Source of the DNA: Dirofilaria immitis
Lineage: Eukaryota; Nematoda; Chromadorea; Rhabditida; Onchocercidae
Direction of reading: 5' to 3'
Assembly: GCA_024305405.1 (NCBI GenBank)
Contig: JAKNDB010000098.1
Span: 3,343,501-3,407,500, forward strand
Length of the DNA stretch: 64,000 nucleotides
Both the position numbers and the translations under genes were made by a program. This document shows, piece after piece, positions 26,257-39,496 of the stretch. The notes under the pieces are model-generated. The model did no database searches. It saw only the letters and a program-made list of their open reading frames with translations, and was not told the origin of the DNA. The stretch's first letter is position 1. The number at the start of each line of letters is the position of its first letter.

Positions 26257-28717
26257 TTAGTGCACGGAAAAATACGAATACGTAGATGGTGTATGACGAA
26301 TTAGAGACACGTAAATACTAGACTTCTTTTAAATTGTGTTAAGTGCTAGGCTTTTTTAAGAGTTAAATGATGATTCAATTTGGACCAAATTTTTATTTCT
26401 AGATATAATACATAATTCTTTTATGTCTACAATATCAAATAGTCTTGGGATATTTTTAAAAAAAAAAAGTCAAATTAATATATTTAAAAATATACTTAAA
26501 TGCTATACTTAAATATGCAAAATAAAGCTTGAAATTATTTGATAAATTGTTGATATATTTGTTGCACTAAAAAATACAAATTTTTTTAGTAATAAATGTT
26601 AAATAAAATGTCATTTTTAGCTGCCAACGAATAATATATTCATGATTATAATATTTTTGATTACAGGAAATGATGCAATGTATTTATTAAAGGATTCAAT
26701 CAATTTATTAAGTGTTTTTTCAAACCCTATTAAATATATCTATTGCAATATATTTAGAAGAAAGAAAAATATAGGGTATTACGGTAAGAGGTTTCAACGG
26801 TAAAAATAGCAAGAAATTACAATAGGAATTTTTAACAGAGCAACAGTAGTTCTTTTTGCGAGAAACAGTAAGGATTTACAGTAAGCATTTGTAATAGTAA
26901 CAAAAGTAAATTCAGAATATTATGGATGACAAATATTAGTAGCTAATGTTGAAAAAAATATCTTAATTAAATGATATTGATACAGTAAAATTTATAATAT
27001 AGTAACAAGGGTAAATTCAAAATGTTATGGACGATTTATTATATATCGCCTACTGTACTTTATATATATGTATATTATATTAGTTAGATTAGCATGCATG
27101 CTATCCAATATTACTCAAAGATTTTAAAAAAAAAAACAAAAACAAAACATACAGTAATCAAACAATACATTGTTTAAAGGAAAAGAAATAAAAACGCTAA
27201 TAGAAAGTGTGAAATATAATAGTAGATTGTACTATAAACTAATCTATAAATTACTATCCACTGTAGTTCAAGCTATGGTACTTTACCGTACTGCTTTACG
27301 TATTGATGCTCACATCACATCACAGTTGAAGCTATTCGTAACTATAAAACAATTATATAAATGTAACATTTATTTCACTTGAAAAAAAAAAAAAACAGTA
27401 TACCGTAATTGTTATGTTATGCAGTTCTAACAGCAGATTAATAGTATGGTAATTTTATAATATCATATGATTGTAATTAGCTTCAGAAGTTACCAACTAT
27501 ATCTCGCCGAAGCTTGATGGCTTCATTTTCTTTTTATTTTTATTAATTTGAAATTTGCCAAACGAATCATATGCTTTTTAAGAATAAATATATAATCCAC
27601 AAAATAAGTTTCCAACTTCTGATTCTTCTATTGATTAAGTATGAAAAATTTTTCTTCCAATGTAGTAGTTTTATCGCGAGAAATGAGTTAATCTCAATGG
27701 TAAATTAGTAATCAAGTTATTTGATTAAATTGAAATATAATGAAAATGCTAATAAATTAGTCTTATTTGCGCATTCTAATCTCTAAATAATTCCCATGAA
27801 TCTTGAACAGTATTGGACCAAAGCTCGATTTTAATAGAATTCATAGTGATTGTAAAATCTTTATGTTTTTGAATCCTATTTGTTACGATCCTTCACATTT
27901 TTTTCGATTAACAAAAATCTCATTATGAAAAAATATTTCAAACAATAATCAATTAAAAAATTCTGTGCAATCAATAATGACCATAAAAAAAAACAAAAGA
28001 AAATAACAAAAAATCACACCCCTCCCAGAAAAAAGGAAAAACCTTACCAAAGAAAGTCTCGAATCCTCTGTCAAACATCAGTAACATATCACATCTTTAT
28101 GTCCGTATGTCTTTCCTAATATTTAATGTATTTGCCAAACTGTCCCATTCTAATTAGTTTACAGGAATTTAGTATTTTTGTTCGTGAAAAATTTGAATGA
28201 ATATAAAAATTTGCTTATTCAGTTGATAAATAAGTAAATATTCTCAATTTTTATTTACGAATTTGATTTTTTCAAAAACAATAACACCAAATAATAACAA
28301 TAAAAAGGATGCATGAATTACAATGATAAATTCACTACGTCATATTTTGTGTTAAGTCATATTTTAGATAGAAATAAATACTTGGCACCGAACAACTATT
28401 CTCTAAAATATTTCATTATCGATGTATATGTGAATCATTTAAGAGGTCTTTTAGCCTCCTGCTTATTTATTTCGTTTTCTCTTTATTTGTATAAAACGAA
28501 AACACTAACTCTTAAGTCTTTAATCAGAACTTGGACGATGAAGTTCCATAACTTCGGTCTAAAGAGAACTTTAATGCAAAAAATGTGCTTCAGCATCGCA
28601 ACAAAGACAAACATAGTGAATTTAAAAACTTATGAACCTCATAAAAATTTTACAACTCGAGGATAAATCATATAAAATATAAATTAAATACAGATAAATG
28701 TCAACATTCCGCACTTT
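26257..28717. other. Intergenic region between lectin and CHERP genes
   Basis: 2.4 kb between the convergent ends of the lectin gene (plus) and CHERP gene (minus). It holds a diverged duplicated segment (AGTAACAAAAGTAAATTCAG from 26898; AGTAACAAGGGTAAATTCAA from 27001) and many ACAGTA/ACGGTAA strings. The 117-codon frame at 28313-28666 (plus) is unusually long for this composition but has no recognisable domain; it overlaps what is probably the 3' untranslated region of CHERP on the other strand. Confidence 0.5.
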
Positions 28718-31700
28718 TTAATCAAAAGTACGCTTACTACGACTTTTGTGATATCCACTCATTTGTTTCCGATATTCTTCATACATATCCGGTTTCGAGC
28801 CAACACCGCGAAATTGATCTACGGCATCCCGTACTTCACCACCAGATATGGGTTCTTCAATACCCTGAAAATTTATTGGAATATGAACGAAAAAACAAAT
28901 AAATGAGGAAAAAATTATTCAATTACCTGTCTATCGGCACCTAAGCCACCGCCTTGCCAACCCATTTTCGCTAATAGCTGCGCACCTTTATTCGCGGAAC
29001 TTAATCGCGGTGGAGGTCCAGATGGTGGAATACTGAAATACTAATCATCAATGAAACTAGAGTTGAATCACAAATCACAACAATTAGGCGGTAGAATAAT
29101 CGAAAAGACTCATGGGAATAATTAATATTCACTAATTATAAAACATGAACATAATAAGCTTCAAGTAAGTTGACATTAAACTATAAACATCTTGATATTT
29201 TTGACAGAGTAGTATGAAGTTCATACAATTTTGGAGTAGGACTTCGACTGCCAATTTGTTTCGGATTCCCAAATGACGGTCGTGTATCGGGAGAAGCACT
29301 TCGTGAATCAGAACGCCTCCGTCGTCTTGGCGAGTCTGATCGAGATCTACTACGACGATGCCTGAATCATACGCATAAATTAGATATTAAAAAAACTGAT
29401 AAATTACCGGAGGAGAAAACAATGGTTATCATAGTTACCTTGAATTTGGATGTGACAAAGACCGCGATCGCGATCGAGAGCTAAAGCTTGCACTCGATCT
29501 CGAATGACTGCTTCTTGATCGTCTTCTTGATTTACCGCTTGAGTAAGAGCTTGATCGACTGGATGATGAATCAGACGAACTTGAACGATGACGACTCCTG
29601 AAATCCTATTCTTATGTCGGAAATAATCAAGATAGTTATAATATCATATGATCATGAATGAAAATAGAACTATACATTTAAAAAAGCATTGAAGAATTGG
29701 CTACTTTCACTTTAATTTCATTTGTCCATTTTAAAGCTTTCCATTCCGAAAACGAAAAAGGATTTCAAATTTCGGAAGAATTCTTGAGTGTTGCAGAAAC
29801 AAATAAATTATTTTATACACATTACAGCGCCTCAATATCATATGGAATTGTATGAACTTAATTCTAGCACTGCCTTTTTGAAATGCAACATATATATTGA
29901 TAATGATAGAACAATTTGATACTGATGTGATATTGATATAAAACTATATATATAAAGTACATAATTAATACTTTTATACATATGATTTTTGATGATTTAA
30001 AATAAACAGGAATTACTTCATTGGTAATAACCTTGAGGAAGAACGCCTATAATTTCCTTTTTCTTCCTTTTCCTTATCATCTGCCTCGATGTAGACATTT
30101 TCAATTGCATCTTCTAGTGTCTTTCCTTCTCCTTTCAATTGGTCCTCTATTTTTTTCTTTATTTCATTTTTTCTTTGCGTAATATTCAGAATAAACCATG
30201 TCGCTCCCAACCATCTCTGAAGCAAAAAAAAATGAATAGATGATTCAAATCCATAAGCAACTAGAGAAAACAACTGCTAATCTTTATCTCATAATGCATA
30301 TGTATTTATACTCAAGTGGTTGCGATTTCATATAGAATATCATTCACTTCGTAAACTGGCAAAATAACGTGACAATTTACAATAGTTAAAGCAAACAATT
30401 TATAATGCTCCTAATTATTGGAATCCTTCGGTTATCTTAAATTGTAGAGACTTTAAAATTATATAAAAATGCTAAATATAAAAAACTTACGTATCTCTTT
30501 GATTTTCCAAAGTTTGAGGAGCATAAAAAGCATCCATGGCACGTAATAGCCGCTCCGTTGGTGGAATTGGGGTGGAAGACGTAATTTTGATACTACTACA
30601 GGTTTGTACTACAAAAAAAAATGTAAATTGCATCATATACGAAAATAGGGCATTATGAAATTCTTTCTGGAGAAAGAGTTATATAATTATGTTCTTTTTC
30701 TACTTTTTATATCAGTTAAATTATTTGATATCAGTAGTTTAAACTAAACTAATTCGAAAAGTAACAAAGACAGCAAGTAAAAACGTCACCAGTACATCTT
30801 CCATTTCAATAAGTGGCATCATCATGCCTGCAGGCAACTCGTAATAGGGAACACTTGGAATTAAAGCTGTATCGTCAAAAACCTGCAAGGAACCATTATA
30901 ATGCAACTGAAGTGATAATTTTGACTAAGAAGAATGGCACTTTATAGCACTAATAGTAAATTGACATCCACATCGAAAAAGAATCTCGAAATTAATTCAA
31001 AAACAAGAAATATACGGTCATAGAATCTTAACTGATACATGATAATTTAGCACACTTACAGTTTGTGGCGGAGGTCCAAAATTGGAGCTTGTGCAGAAGC
31101 ACGAAATGGCGGACGGGCTGTTTGAATTTCGCTCTCATTTTTACGATTTTTATTCTGTAAACCAGTAAACTCGTCCTCATCGTAAATAACGTAAGATGGA
31201 TCATCTTCGTCAGGCCGAGCGTGATATATATCTAAAAGTTATGGTCGTCGAAAGGATTATGTGCAAATTATAAGCGAGAAAAAAGAGTGGCGATAATATT
31301 TTGATCTTTATTTCCAAATCTACCTTTAGGTGATGGAACGTTGGTATGTGGTGGTGGTGCGGTGAAAAAGCGGCCATAATCATTTTCTGGAGGTATATTT
31401 CCAAAATTATTTTGTACTGGCGGTGGTCCTGCAATTTTCTGGTCAAAACGTGACCGACGTTCGCGACGATTCAACGGTGATGGCCCTTCATGTGCTGTTG
31501 GTAGTGGTGGTGGTATTGCAGGTCCTGATGCAGGTGTAGGCATGCCTGAAAATAGTTTATTCCACATCAGAGATTGCCAAAAATTAGCTTGGCAATAACT
31601 ATACGAAATTTTCAGCAAATAAAATCACTGGAAATTATATTATTTATTTATTTTGCAGTATGTAAGAAAGATTCATGCCATATCAACTTATAATTCTTAG

Positions 31701-34531
31701 AAAGTTTGAATAATATACTATCATAAGTTAAAGTTAAGGTGATAGAAAATGCTTCAAATAAATTACATAATAAACGAGTAATGCGATAAATCTGTGCAAT
31801 CAATTATATTAATATTTAATAATTCAAACTTTACTTTGCTTCATTCTCTCAGTTTCAATTTGCTGTTGAAGTAGAGCAATCTGCGTTCTACAATGCAATG
31901 CAAATTCTTGATGTTGTTGCTCATAACCTTTGTATGTTGCCAGTAACTGTGCATGGATTTCCGCCGCCTTCTTTGCATATTCCGCTTGTTGTGCATTTTT
32001 CCAGTTTTGGTATAATAGCAGTGGATTTCGTAATTGCTGAAAATTATACGAAATAACTTATGTAGTAAACTATTATCATGTTTTTCACTACGCTGCGATC
32101 ATAATGCCAGTCACATTCTCAGAGAAATATCATTTCGTTTTTCACTAGTGTATTAAATGCTACATCAATCAAGTATTCAATTATAAGTTGCTTGTTTTAA
32201 ACAATCCTAATTTTTTACGTACAAAAACATACCAAATCATTTAAGCAATTATGGAATGCAAAACATACTTTGTAACAACCATCATCAAAATATTTGTGGC
32301 CTTCCCAAACACCAATCAATTTCTCCAATTTTTCATTTACAATCGCTTCTTTCACACCCTGAGCTGTGAAAGCGTAGAGTTGCGGTACATATCGCGAAAG
32401 CATTTGTCGAATTGCATCCAACTTTTACGCTGACTAAATTAAAATAATTGAGGTTTTAATAAAAAACGATGCAAACTATGCAAATTTTTAACAATAAAAT
32501 AAATTTTTAGGCTTACATACTGATCAAGACGTAATTTCGACTTTTTCGTAATTTGTAGATGGAAGAGTTTGACAGCTTTATAAAAATAAGATTAGAAGGA
32601 GGATCTAGTCTAGATTTATCAAGGAAATATGCTCGCTATTCAAGCTTTAGCAAGCCGAGTTATTCCCAAGCCGTGATGCACTGAATAAATGGATTCTAAA
32701 TAAAAAAAAAAAAAGCCAATGTAATTTTACAAAAATACAAGGTACGGAAATCTCGAATTCTTCAAAATATTCGAATTTAGTGTAAAAGTTTGACGTATGA
32801 ATAATCCCTACCAATGGTGGGCCCAATCGTTTATTAAATATAAGATATGAAGTTTGAATTGTTCAGTAGCACGCGGCTCCTTTACTCGATATAGCAGATA
32901 CATTAATATAGCTTCACGCAGACGATCAGTTGTACACTTCTCGAATATCCATTTTTTGCTATTCTGGAAAATTCAATAAAATTGTACAACCCAAAAATGT
33001 AATTTTAAAAATAATAAAGAAGAAAAGATACTTGTGGAGATTTGACTGGAAACAACAAAGTATATGCTAAATAGTAACTTACCGAAATAACATCTTTACT
33101 GCAATGTCCGTTAAGCTGATCGAGCATTTTAGAAAGAGGTTCAACATCTAGAGCAACTTGTTCACATATCGATGCTATTTTGTCTGCTTCAGCTTTTTCA
33201 ATTGCTATAGCGAGTTGAGCCTAAAACCATAGACAAAATGATTTTCAAATTTTGAAGGAAGAAAATTACCGGAACATAAATTTTAAAAAATGACACGCAA
33301 AATTAGATTAATGGGATACTGAGAGCTTTATTTGAAAGAAGAAAATACTGCCCATATATCTATGTCAATATCTGGTACTGGATGACAAAATAATATGATG
33401 AATTTCATTACAGCAACAATTTTAACAGCAAGATTATTTGAAGAAGCAAGCAATACCTCTTTTTGCAATTCGATCGATTCAAATTGGGCTCGTAAGTTTG
33501 CTTCGCTATCAACGATTTGCTGATTAAAAGTTGCAATTTGAGCCAAGGCTGCATTTGCGTCAAATTGTGGTACTTGTATAGCTGGCGGCGGAGCTAAACC
33601 TGCAGGCGAATTTCCATCTACTAAAACCATAAAACAAGACTGTTTAATAAAATCAATTATAAAACAACAAGCAATACTGCTTGCAAACTATTTATCAAAA
33701 TATACGCCATTAAATAAATTATCAGTTGTTTTTCTTGCAAAGATGAAATAATAAGAATTGGATTCGTAACGCTGATTTGCACACATAAACATTTTTCATT
33801 CCTAACTACGATTTTTCCTTTTGAATTTTGTAATATATGACAAATGAGACATGCATATAACGTCGTTTCTTGAATATGATAGCTACAATTTCAAGATATA
33901 CGTGAACTATGAATATTACTAAAGTTATAATTATCACAAGTTTCCACTCAAATTTATTTGCTATCCTAAAATATTTGATATAAAAATTATTTAAAACTTC
34001 TCTTACATTTTGAATTTCTTGCATTACCGGAAACGATAATAATCAGCAAATTCACCACCATACAAAAAAGCAAAACGTGGATCACCATATTGTTTGGCTC
34101 TTGTGCGTTCTTCAAATTCCATTCCATTTTTGGCCACAAATTCTGCCAATCGATCAATAACATTTCGTGAATCTTCGTCTTCTAAAAATGATCTTAGTAA
34201 TATTCCTCCCAAAAAAAAAGTAAAAATCCAAATATTTAAATTTGAATTTTTGCATTTTTCTTTAGAAAATTTTAGCAATTATAATGGCAAAAGAAATATG
34301 AAACGAAGTGAAAATAAAAAACAAAGATGCCATATTTAAATTTAAATTTTTTTCATATTTTATTTCATCAAGTTTTAGTTTTCTTTCTTGCCATTACAAA
34401 CAGAAGAGTTGAAACAGCAATTGTGATAATAAATATCAACACTTTTTATCAATTGCTTAAGATAGCGAATGTTAAATATTACCTGGTGCTCGAGGTATCG
34501 ATGTTGAACCTAACGATGGTGTACCAAGCAT
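28718..34531 (-). CDS. CHERP: CHERP / SCAF6 orthologue, SURP and G-patch splicing factor
   Basis: A nuclear splicing-associated protein of about 780 residues; its human counterpart is CHERP. Exons in order: 34531-34483, 34181-34028 (SURP: NVIDRLAEFVAKNG...GDPRFAFLYGGEFADYY), an unresolved linker (acceptor 33965 or 33771), 33620-33457, 33220-33083, 32963-32812 (CID/RPR-like, LHILYLINDWAHH), 32433-32269 (GVWEGHKYFDDG), 32036-31835 (Gln-rich coiled coil), 31545-31324 (Pro-rich), 31231-31060, 30882-30791 (PSVPYYELPAGMM), 30608-30491 (PPTERLLRAMDAFYAP), 30216-30032, 29597-29439 and 29361-29227 (RS domain), 29032-28927 and 28864-28718 (G-patch: LLAKMGWQGGGLGADRQ, then GIEEPISGGEVRD). The domain order matches CHERP from end to end. 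Exons 32433-32269, 31231-31060, 30608-30491 and 30216-30032 are each one base too short for frame; by coordinates 30882-30791 is too. Splice signals are otherwise intact. Confidence 0.93.
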
Positions 34532-35002
34532 AATTCATAAAAATTTACTGTACCCTGTGCTTAGAATAGTAATAAAACCTGTAAATATATCCGTATCCTG
34601 GGACGGAGAAAAAAACTCTACCGAAGATAAGCAATTATTCCTTCTCACCATAATAAAAACCAAATCTTAAATGATTGTTTGGCTCGAGTCGCTAAATTAC
34701 AGTTCGTCCTGGCCGGTCCAGGTTTTCGGAGAGATAAGCAGGCATGTGAATCGAAAGATCTGGCTTGGCCGGTGCGCGGTTGAGGATGAGCAGTTGTGGT
34801 AGTTAATCGGGTGCGGGGTTAGGATCTAGGATTTTACGGGGAAAGCTAAAATAGAGCGTAAAGTAGGTATGCTGTAATGATATAGTAACGCCACATTCGT
34901 AAATTTGACGAAATATTGAGATGCAGTAATCGTAAATTTTACGATATATTAAGGTACAGTAATCGATTTCCATTTCTTCCTCATTATCATTATCCTGAAA
35001 TA
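34532..35002. promoter_or_regulatory. Shared divergent promoter region of CHERP and CCT4
   Basis: 471 bases separate the two outward-facing start codons, so both housekeeping genes must be driven from here or from inside each other. A G+C-rich block (about 34680-34830) stands out from the AT-rich surroundings. It contains two direct copies of TGGCCGGT (34710-34717 and 34766-34773), the first inside the near-palindrome CCTGGCCGGTCCAGG. Nearer CCT4, a 33-bp unit starting CGTAAATTT is tandemly duplicated (34898-34930, 34931-34963). No TATA box can be singled out in such sequence. The regulatory role is inferred from position and composition. Confidence 0.55.
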
Positions 35003-38000
35003 ATGGCAAAAACAATGATTGCCCCACCAAAAATATCTGGCAAAAATCCATCAATTACTTTTAAGGTATGCGTGTTCTCATTATAATTTCTAATCAATTG
35101 AAATATTTATTACTATTCGAGGAAGTGTCATAAATGATAAAAGAGATGATAAAATGCAATGCCATTCAGGCTGAATTTGAATTAATTAAGATTCAGGAAG
35201 TATTGTAGCAAATTATTGTACAAGAAAAAGGACGAGATATAGGGACGAATCATGTAATTATTAATTATTTATACAAAGTGATTACTGTATCAATCATTTT
35301 AGTTTGATTACTGTTAAAGATCATTTAGAATGATAATTATTCAGTAACTATTACTATTTCAAATAATTATGCAGTTGTTTGCTGTTGTATATAGTATGGT
35401 ATTTAAGAAACGATTATATTATGTAGAATAACAATTCAGAGATGATCATATATGATCTATATACTTTTATATACTAGGGTTAAACATGTATACTAGGATT
35501 AAGCAAATGTGAAAATTTATCCTTCGTCATTTAACTATAATTATTTCCATTTATATTCAAGATTTATGTCAACTAGATACTCTTTCCCTATTTCACTAAC
35601 CATAAATTGCAATTCATTTTGATTGTAGGACAAGGATAAACCTGATAGTATACGAAGCAGTAATATTGTTGCAGCAAAGGCTGTTGCTGATGCAATTAGA
35701 ACAAGTCTGGGACCTAAAGGTTATTTCGTAATTTAAGATTTCGTTATCGATATGTTAATTTATCCAACGAAATTAAATAAAATTAAACTATTTCAGGTTT
35801 TCATTCTTAAATTTGTTGAAATAAACTAATTGATCAATAAAGATTGTTGATCGTAAACGAGTATACATTGTATTTCATATTAGGGATGGATAAAATGATT
35901 GAAACAGGAAAAGGTGAAGTAACAATCACGAATGATGGTGCAACGATTCTAAAACAGATGAGTGTCATACATCCTGCAGCTAAAATGGTAACAATTCTGC
36001 AGAAATTATTGGGAAATTGTCGGACTTTGTTCTGTAATTTTACTGTGTTTCATTGCTAATGTTTTACTAGGTGCTATTCATTAATTGAATTATCAATAGA
36101 AAAATTTTGACATTATCGATTATAATAATACGATTTACTGATATTTTAAAATCATTTCAGTTCATAAAACTGAAAAACTCATTGATCAAAAACTGTCTTT
36201 ATTTAACTGAACTTTGTGAGGCTACTCTTAACATTTAATCACGCTATTACTTGTGGGTATAATATTGAAATATGAGTATTTCACAGCATATCGTTGCGAA
36301 TTTTTATTAATTGATATCGTTACAATTACTTAAGCGTATTATTATGTAAATCATTAGAAATTGCCTTTAATTTTAGCTTGTCGAACTATCGAAAGCGCAA
36401 GATATTGAAGCTGGCGATGGAACTACAACGGTAGTTGTTATTGCCGGTGCACTGCTTGATGGGGCAGAGAAATTGTTAAACAAAGGTAATTTGGTTCTAC
36501 TGTAATTTTAGAGAGAAGAGCGAAAAAGAATGCAACTTTAATCATTGAAAGGGATTACTTTAGGAATTCATCCAACAACGATTTCGGAAAGTTTTCAACG
36601 TGCTGCAGTTCAGGCTGAGAAGATCCTGGAATCAATGGCTTCACCTGTCGATCTCGATAATGACGATCAACTTGCAAAAATTGCCACAACTAGCCTTAAT
36701 TCCAAAGTAGTCATTCCTTATATTCTTCAACTATCGTTTATGTTCTCAAATTTTGCAACTCCCGCAGAAATTAGAATTTTGAAGTTCCTGTACCCTATCA
36801 ATATAATTTTGTCAATTTTTTTTTAAAGAAATATAATGAAGTAATATCTGAAATGGAGCAAGTCATTCCTACCAAGAGGCTGGAAAGCCAACATATAATC
36901 TTATATTGCTTTTTAGTTATTTCTTACGTTTTGTTTGTTGTTTCCTGCAATATTATTTTTTTTTCAGGTTGTATCCCAACACTCGTGGTTACTCGCACCG
37001 ATGGCAGTGAATGCTGTGAAAAAGTAACTTTCAGTTGATGGATCTTGTGTGAAATCACGTATAATGTTTTGTTTTAGAATGATTGTGCATCTGTTATATC
37101 TCAAAACCTATTAATTTAGATTGCCAATACTGATGATAATAACGTTGATTTACGGATGATTAAAATCGTGAAAAAAGTGGGCGAAACAGTTGAAGAGTCT
37201 CGTTTGGTAGATGGTGCACTTATTGATCAGAAATCCATGGGACGTGGTGGTCCAACTCGTGTTGAAAAAGCTCAGATCGGATTAATTCAATTTCAATTGA
37301 GTCCTCCAAAAACTGATGTATGTTTTCGTCCATACTTATTTAATAACTATTATTATCGTCTGATATCTTATTGCCTGCTATTCAATTTTTTGACTAATGA
37401 GTATAGCGAGATCATTTTAGATGGAAAATCAAGTGATTTTATCCGATTACACTCAAATGGATCGAGCTTTGAAGGAAGAGCGAATGTACTTGCTTGATTT
37501 ATGCAAGCAAATTAAAAAAGCAGGGTGTAATGTTTTACTTATACAGAAAAGCATTCTCAGGTATTTTAAATCTATTTCTTTTATGGAACAGTAATTTTGA
37601 AAAGATGATCGGAAGCAGGAAGATAAAAAAATTGAAAAACTTTTTAATATAATAATTTTCTAATACTTCTCTGTTTATTCCGAGGAAATGATTTTGGCAT
37701 TTGATTTGAATAACATTTTTGTCAGTCCAATGTTAATCCAGGATTTTGATAAAAGTTTTTTTTAATCGTGTACGGAGAAGTGTATATTTAAATCAAACTT
37801 TAAATTCTAATTCTGATTAGATATTCAAATTTGGCGTTTTCTTTTTTCATTAACTAATTTATTAAAGAGACGCGGTGAATGAGATGTCTCTGCATTTTTG
37901 GCAAAAATGAAGATAATGGTAGTAAAAGATATTGAAAGAGAAGATATCGAATTCTACTCTCGCATTCTCGGTTGTCGTCCCATTGCGTCAATCGATCATT

Positions 38001-39496
38001 TTGTACCCGAAGCATTAGGTTCTGCAGATCTTGTCGAGCAAATTCCAACAGGAGGCGACGGAAAAATTATTCAAGTGAAGCATTTTCATATTTGGAGATT
38101 CTTAGTACATCAAAGATCTATCTCTTATTTTTTCATTATAAAATAGCGAGACGAACTTTATTATACCTCATTTCTTCATTGATCGGTAATCTATGTGCTT
38201 AGAGCAAAATTTAAAGTTTTCAGGTTACTGGCGTGCAAAATCCGGGTCAAGCAGTTTCAGTTTTAATTCGTGGTTCCAATAAATTAGTATTAGAAGAAGC
38301 AGAACGATCATTTCATGATGCACTTTGCGTCATACGATGCTTAGTTAAAAAGAGCTCTCCTTCCTGGTTTGTCAATTTTCAGTTCCTATTTCACTCTTTT
38401 CCGTTTTTGATTAGTAATTTTTGTGCCCGTTCATTTTTCAAAGAAAATAACCTTAACTGTAGCAATCCATGTGCTAATAAGAAAAATTTTTTTCTTCTTC
38501 CTCATTTATAATAAATTAATCGAATTTTATTGCTTTTTACCATTAATTCTACTTTAGGTGGTGGCGCACCTGAAATGGAGGTAGCGGTGCAGCTGCGCCA
38601 ATTGGCACAGAAAAGACATGGTGCTGAACAATACTGCTGGAGAGTTCGTTTTACTATATTTTTGCAAAATCCATAATACATAATGAAAATTGCTTTTCTA
38701 TTTTAAGATATAACTTAAATTTCTCAAATATTTTTATAGAGAATGATTAGTAAAACTTCACATCAAGCATGTGTGATATTTCTTTGATTTTTTAGGCTTT
38801 CGCGGATGCTCTAGAACAAGTTCCATACACATTAGCCGAAAATGCTGGTTTGAATCCGATAGCGACGGTTACCGAATTGCGCGCTCAGCACGCGAATGGC
38901 AAGAAAAATCATGGAGTAAATGTTCGCAAAGTTAGTCCGCTTATGTATTTTTAGGATAATTTTTATCTCTATATGACAAGCGGTTTTAAAAATTAAATCT
39001 TCCTTCCTAATAAAACCCTCCGCTTCAAGCAGATCACTATTTTTAGGGTTATGTTACCGATATTAGAGAAGAAAATGTATTGCAACCGCTTCTAGTATCA
39101 TCATCAGCAATTAAACAAGCTGCTGAATGTGTTCGTTCTATTCTCAAAATTGACGACATTGTAAGTTTACTTTTGATAAAAATATTTGTGCTAGTTTGTA
39201 CTAACTGTAAATCCATGAATTTATATTTCATGTCTGAATTTTCGCGTACTATTCGAGAGCTATTATTTTTTCATAGTTTGCTTTTTTGCTGCTTTAATAA
39301 GTAATAAGATAAAGCATATTAGACATATAAAAATTACTCGAACCAATTTTTATATAATTTTACAAAATCTTTTCAGAAAAAATCAAGTCTGTATCTTTCC
39401 TACACTTGCGCACTATATCCAAGTATTTGAAACGCTTGAGTAATTAAAATAATTAACACTAGATTTGTGTTGCAGGTGTTGGCTGTTCGCTCATAA
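35003..39496 (+). CDS. cct-4: T-complex protein 1 subunit delta (CCT4), cytosolic chaperonin
   Basis: One subunit of the eight-member TRiC/CCT ring that folds actin and tubulin with ATP. Exons: 35003-35065, 35629-35719, 35884-35987, 36377-36485, 36564-36706, 36968-37023, 37120-37317, 37421-37560, 37868-38074, 38224-38366, 38558-38643, 38796-38930, 39047-39160, 39476-39496. Conserved blocks appear in order: [24 protein letters not shown], the nucleotide-binding [103 protein letters not shown] and the tail [15 protein letters not shown]. Length is about 540 residues, normal for the family. Three exons are short: 36968-37023 lacks one base (A5 at 37019-37023), 37868-38074 lacks one (T5 at 37895-37899) and 38224-38366 lacks two (A5 at 38347-38351, where KKRAL is expected before GGGAPE). 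Exon 9 uses an unusual TTAAAG acceptor. Confidence 0.97.

Noticed and set aside
33806..34024. 72-codon minus frame with hydrophobic segment, apparent continuation of CHERP
   Set aside because: It reads through a good GTAATG donor after the SURP domain into intron; a membrane-like segment does not belong in this nuclear protein.
34803..35054. 83-codon minus frame over the CCT4 start
   Set aside because: Antisense to CCT4 exon 1 and the promoter; no domain and no splice evidence.
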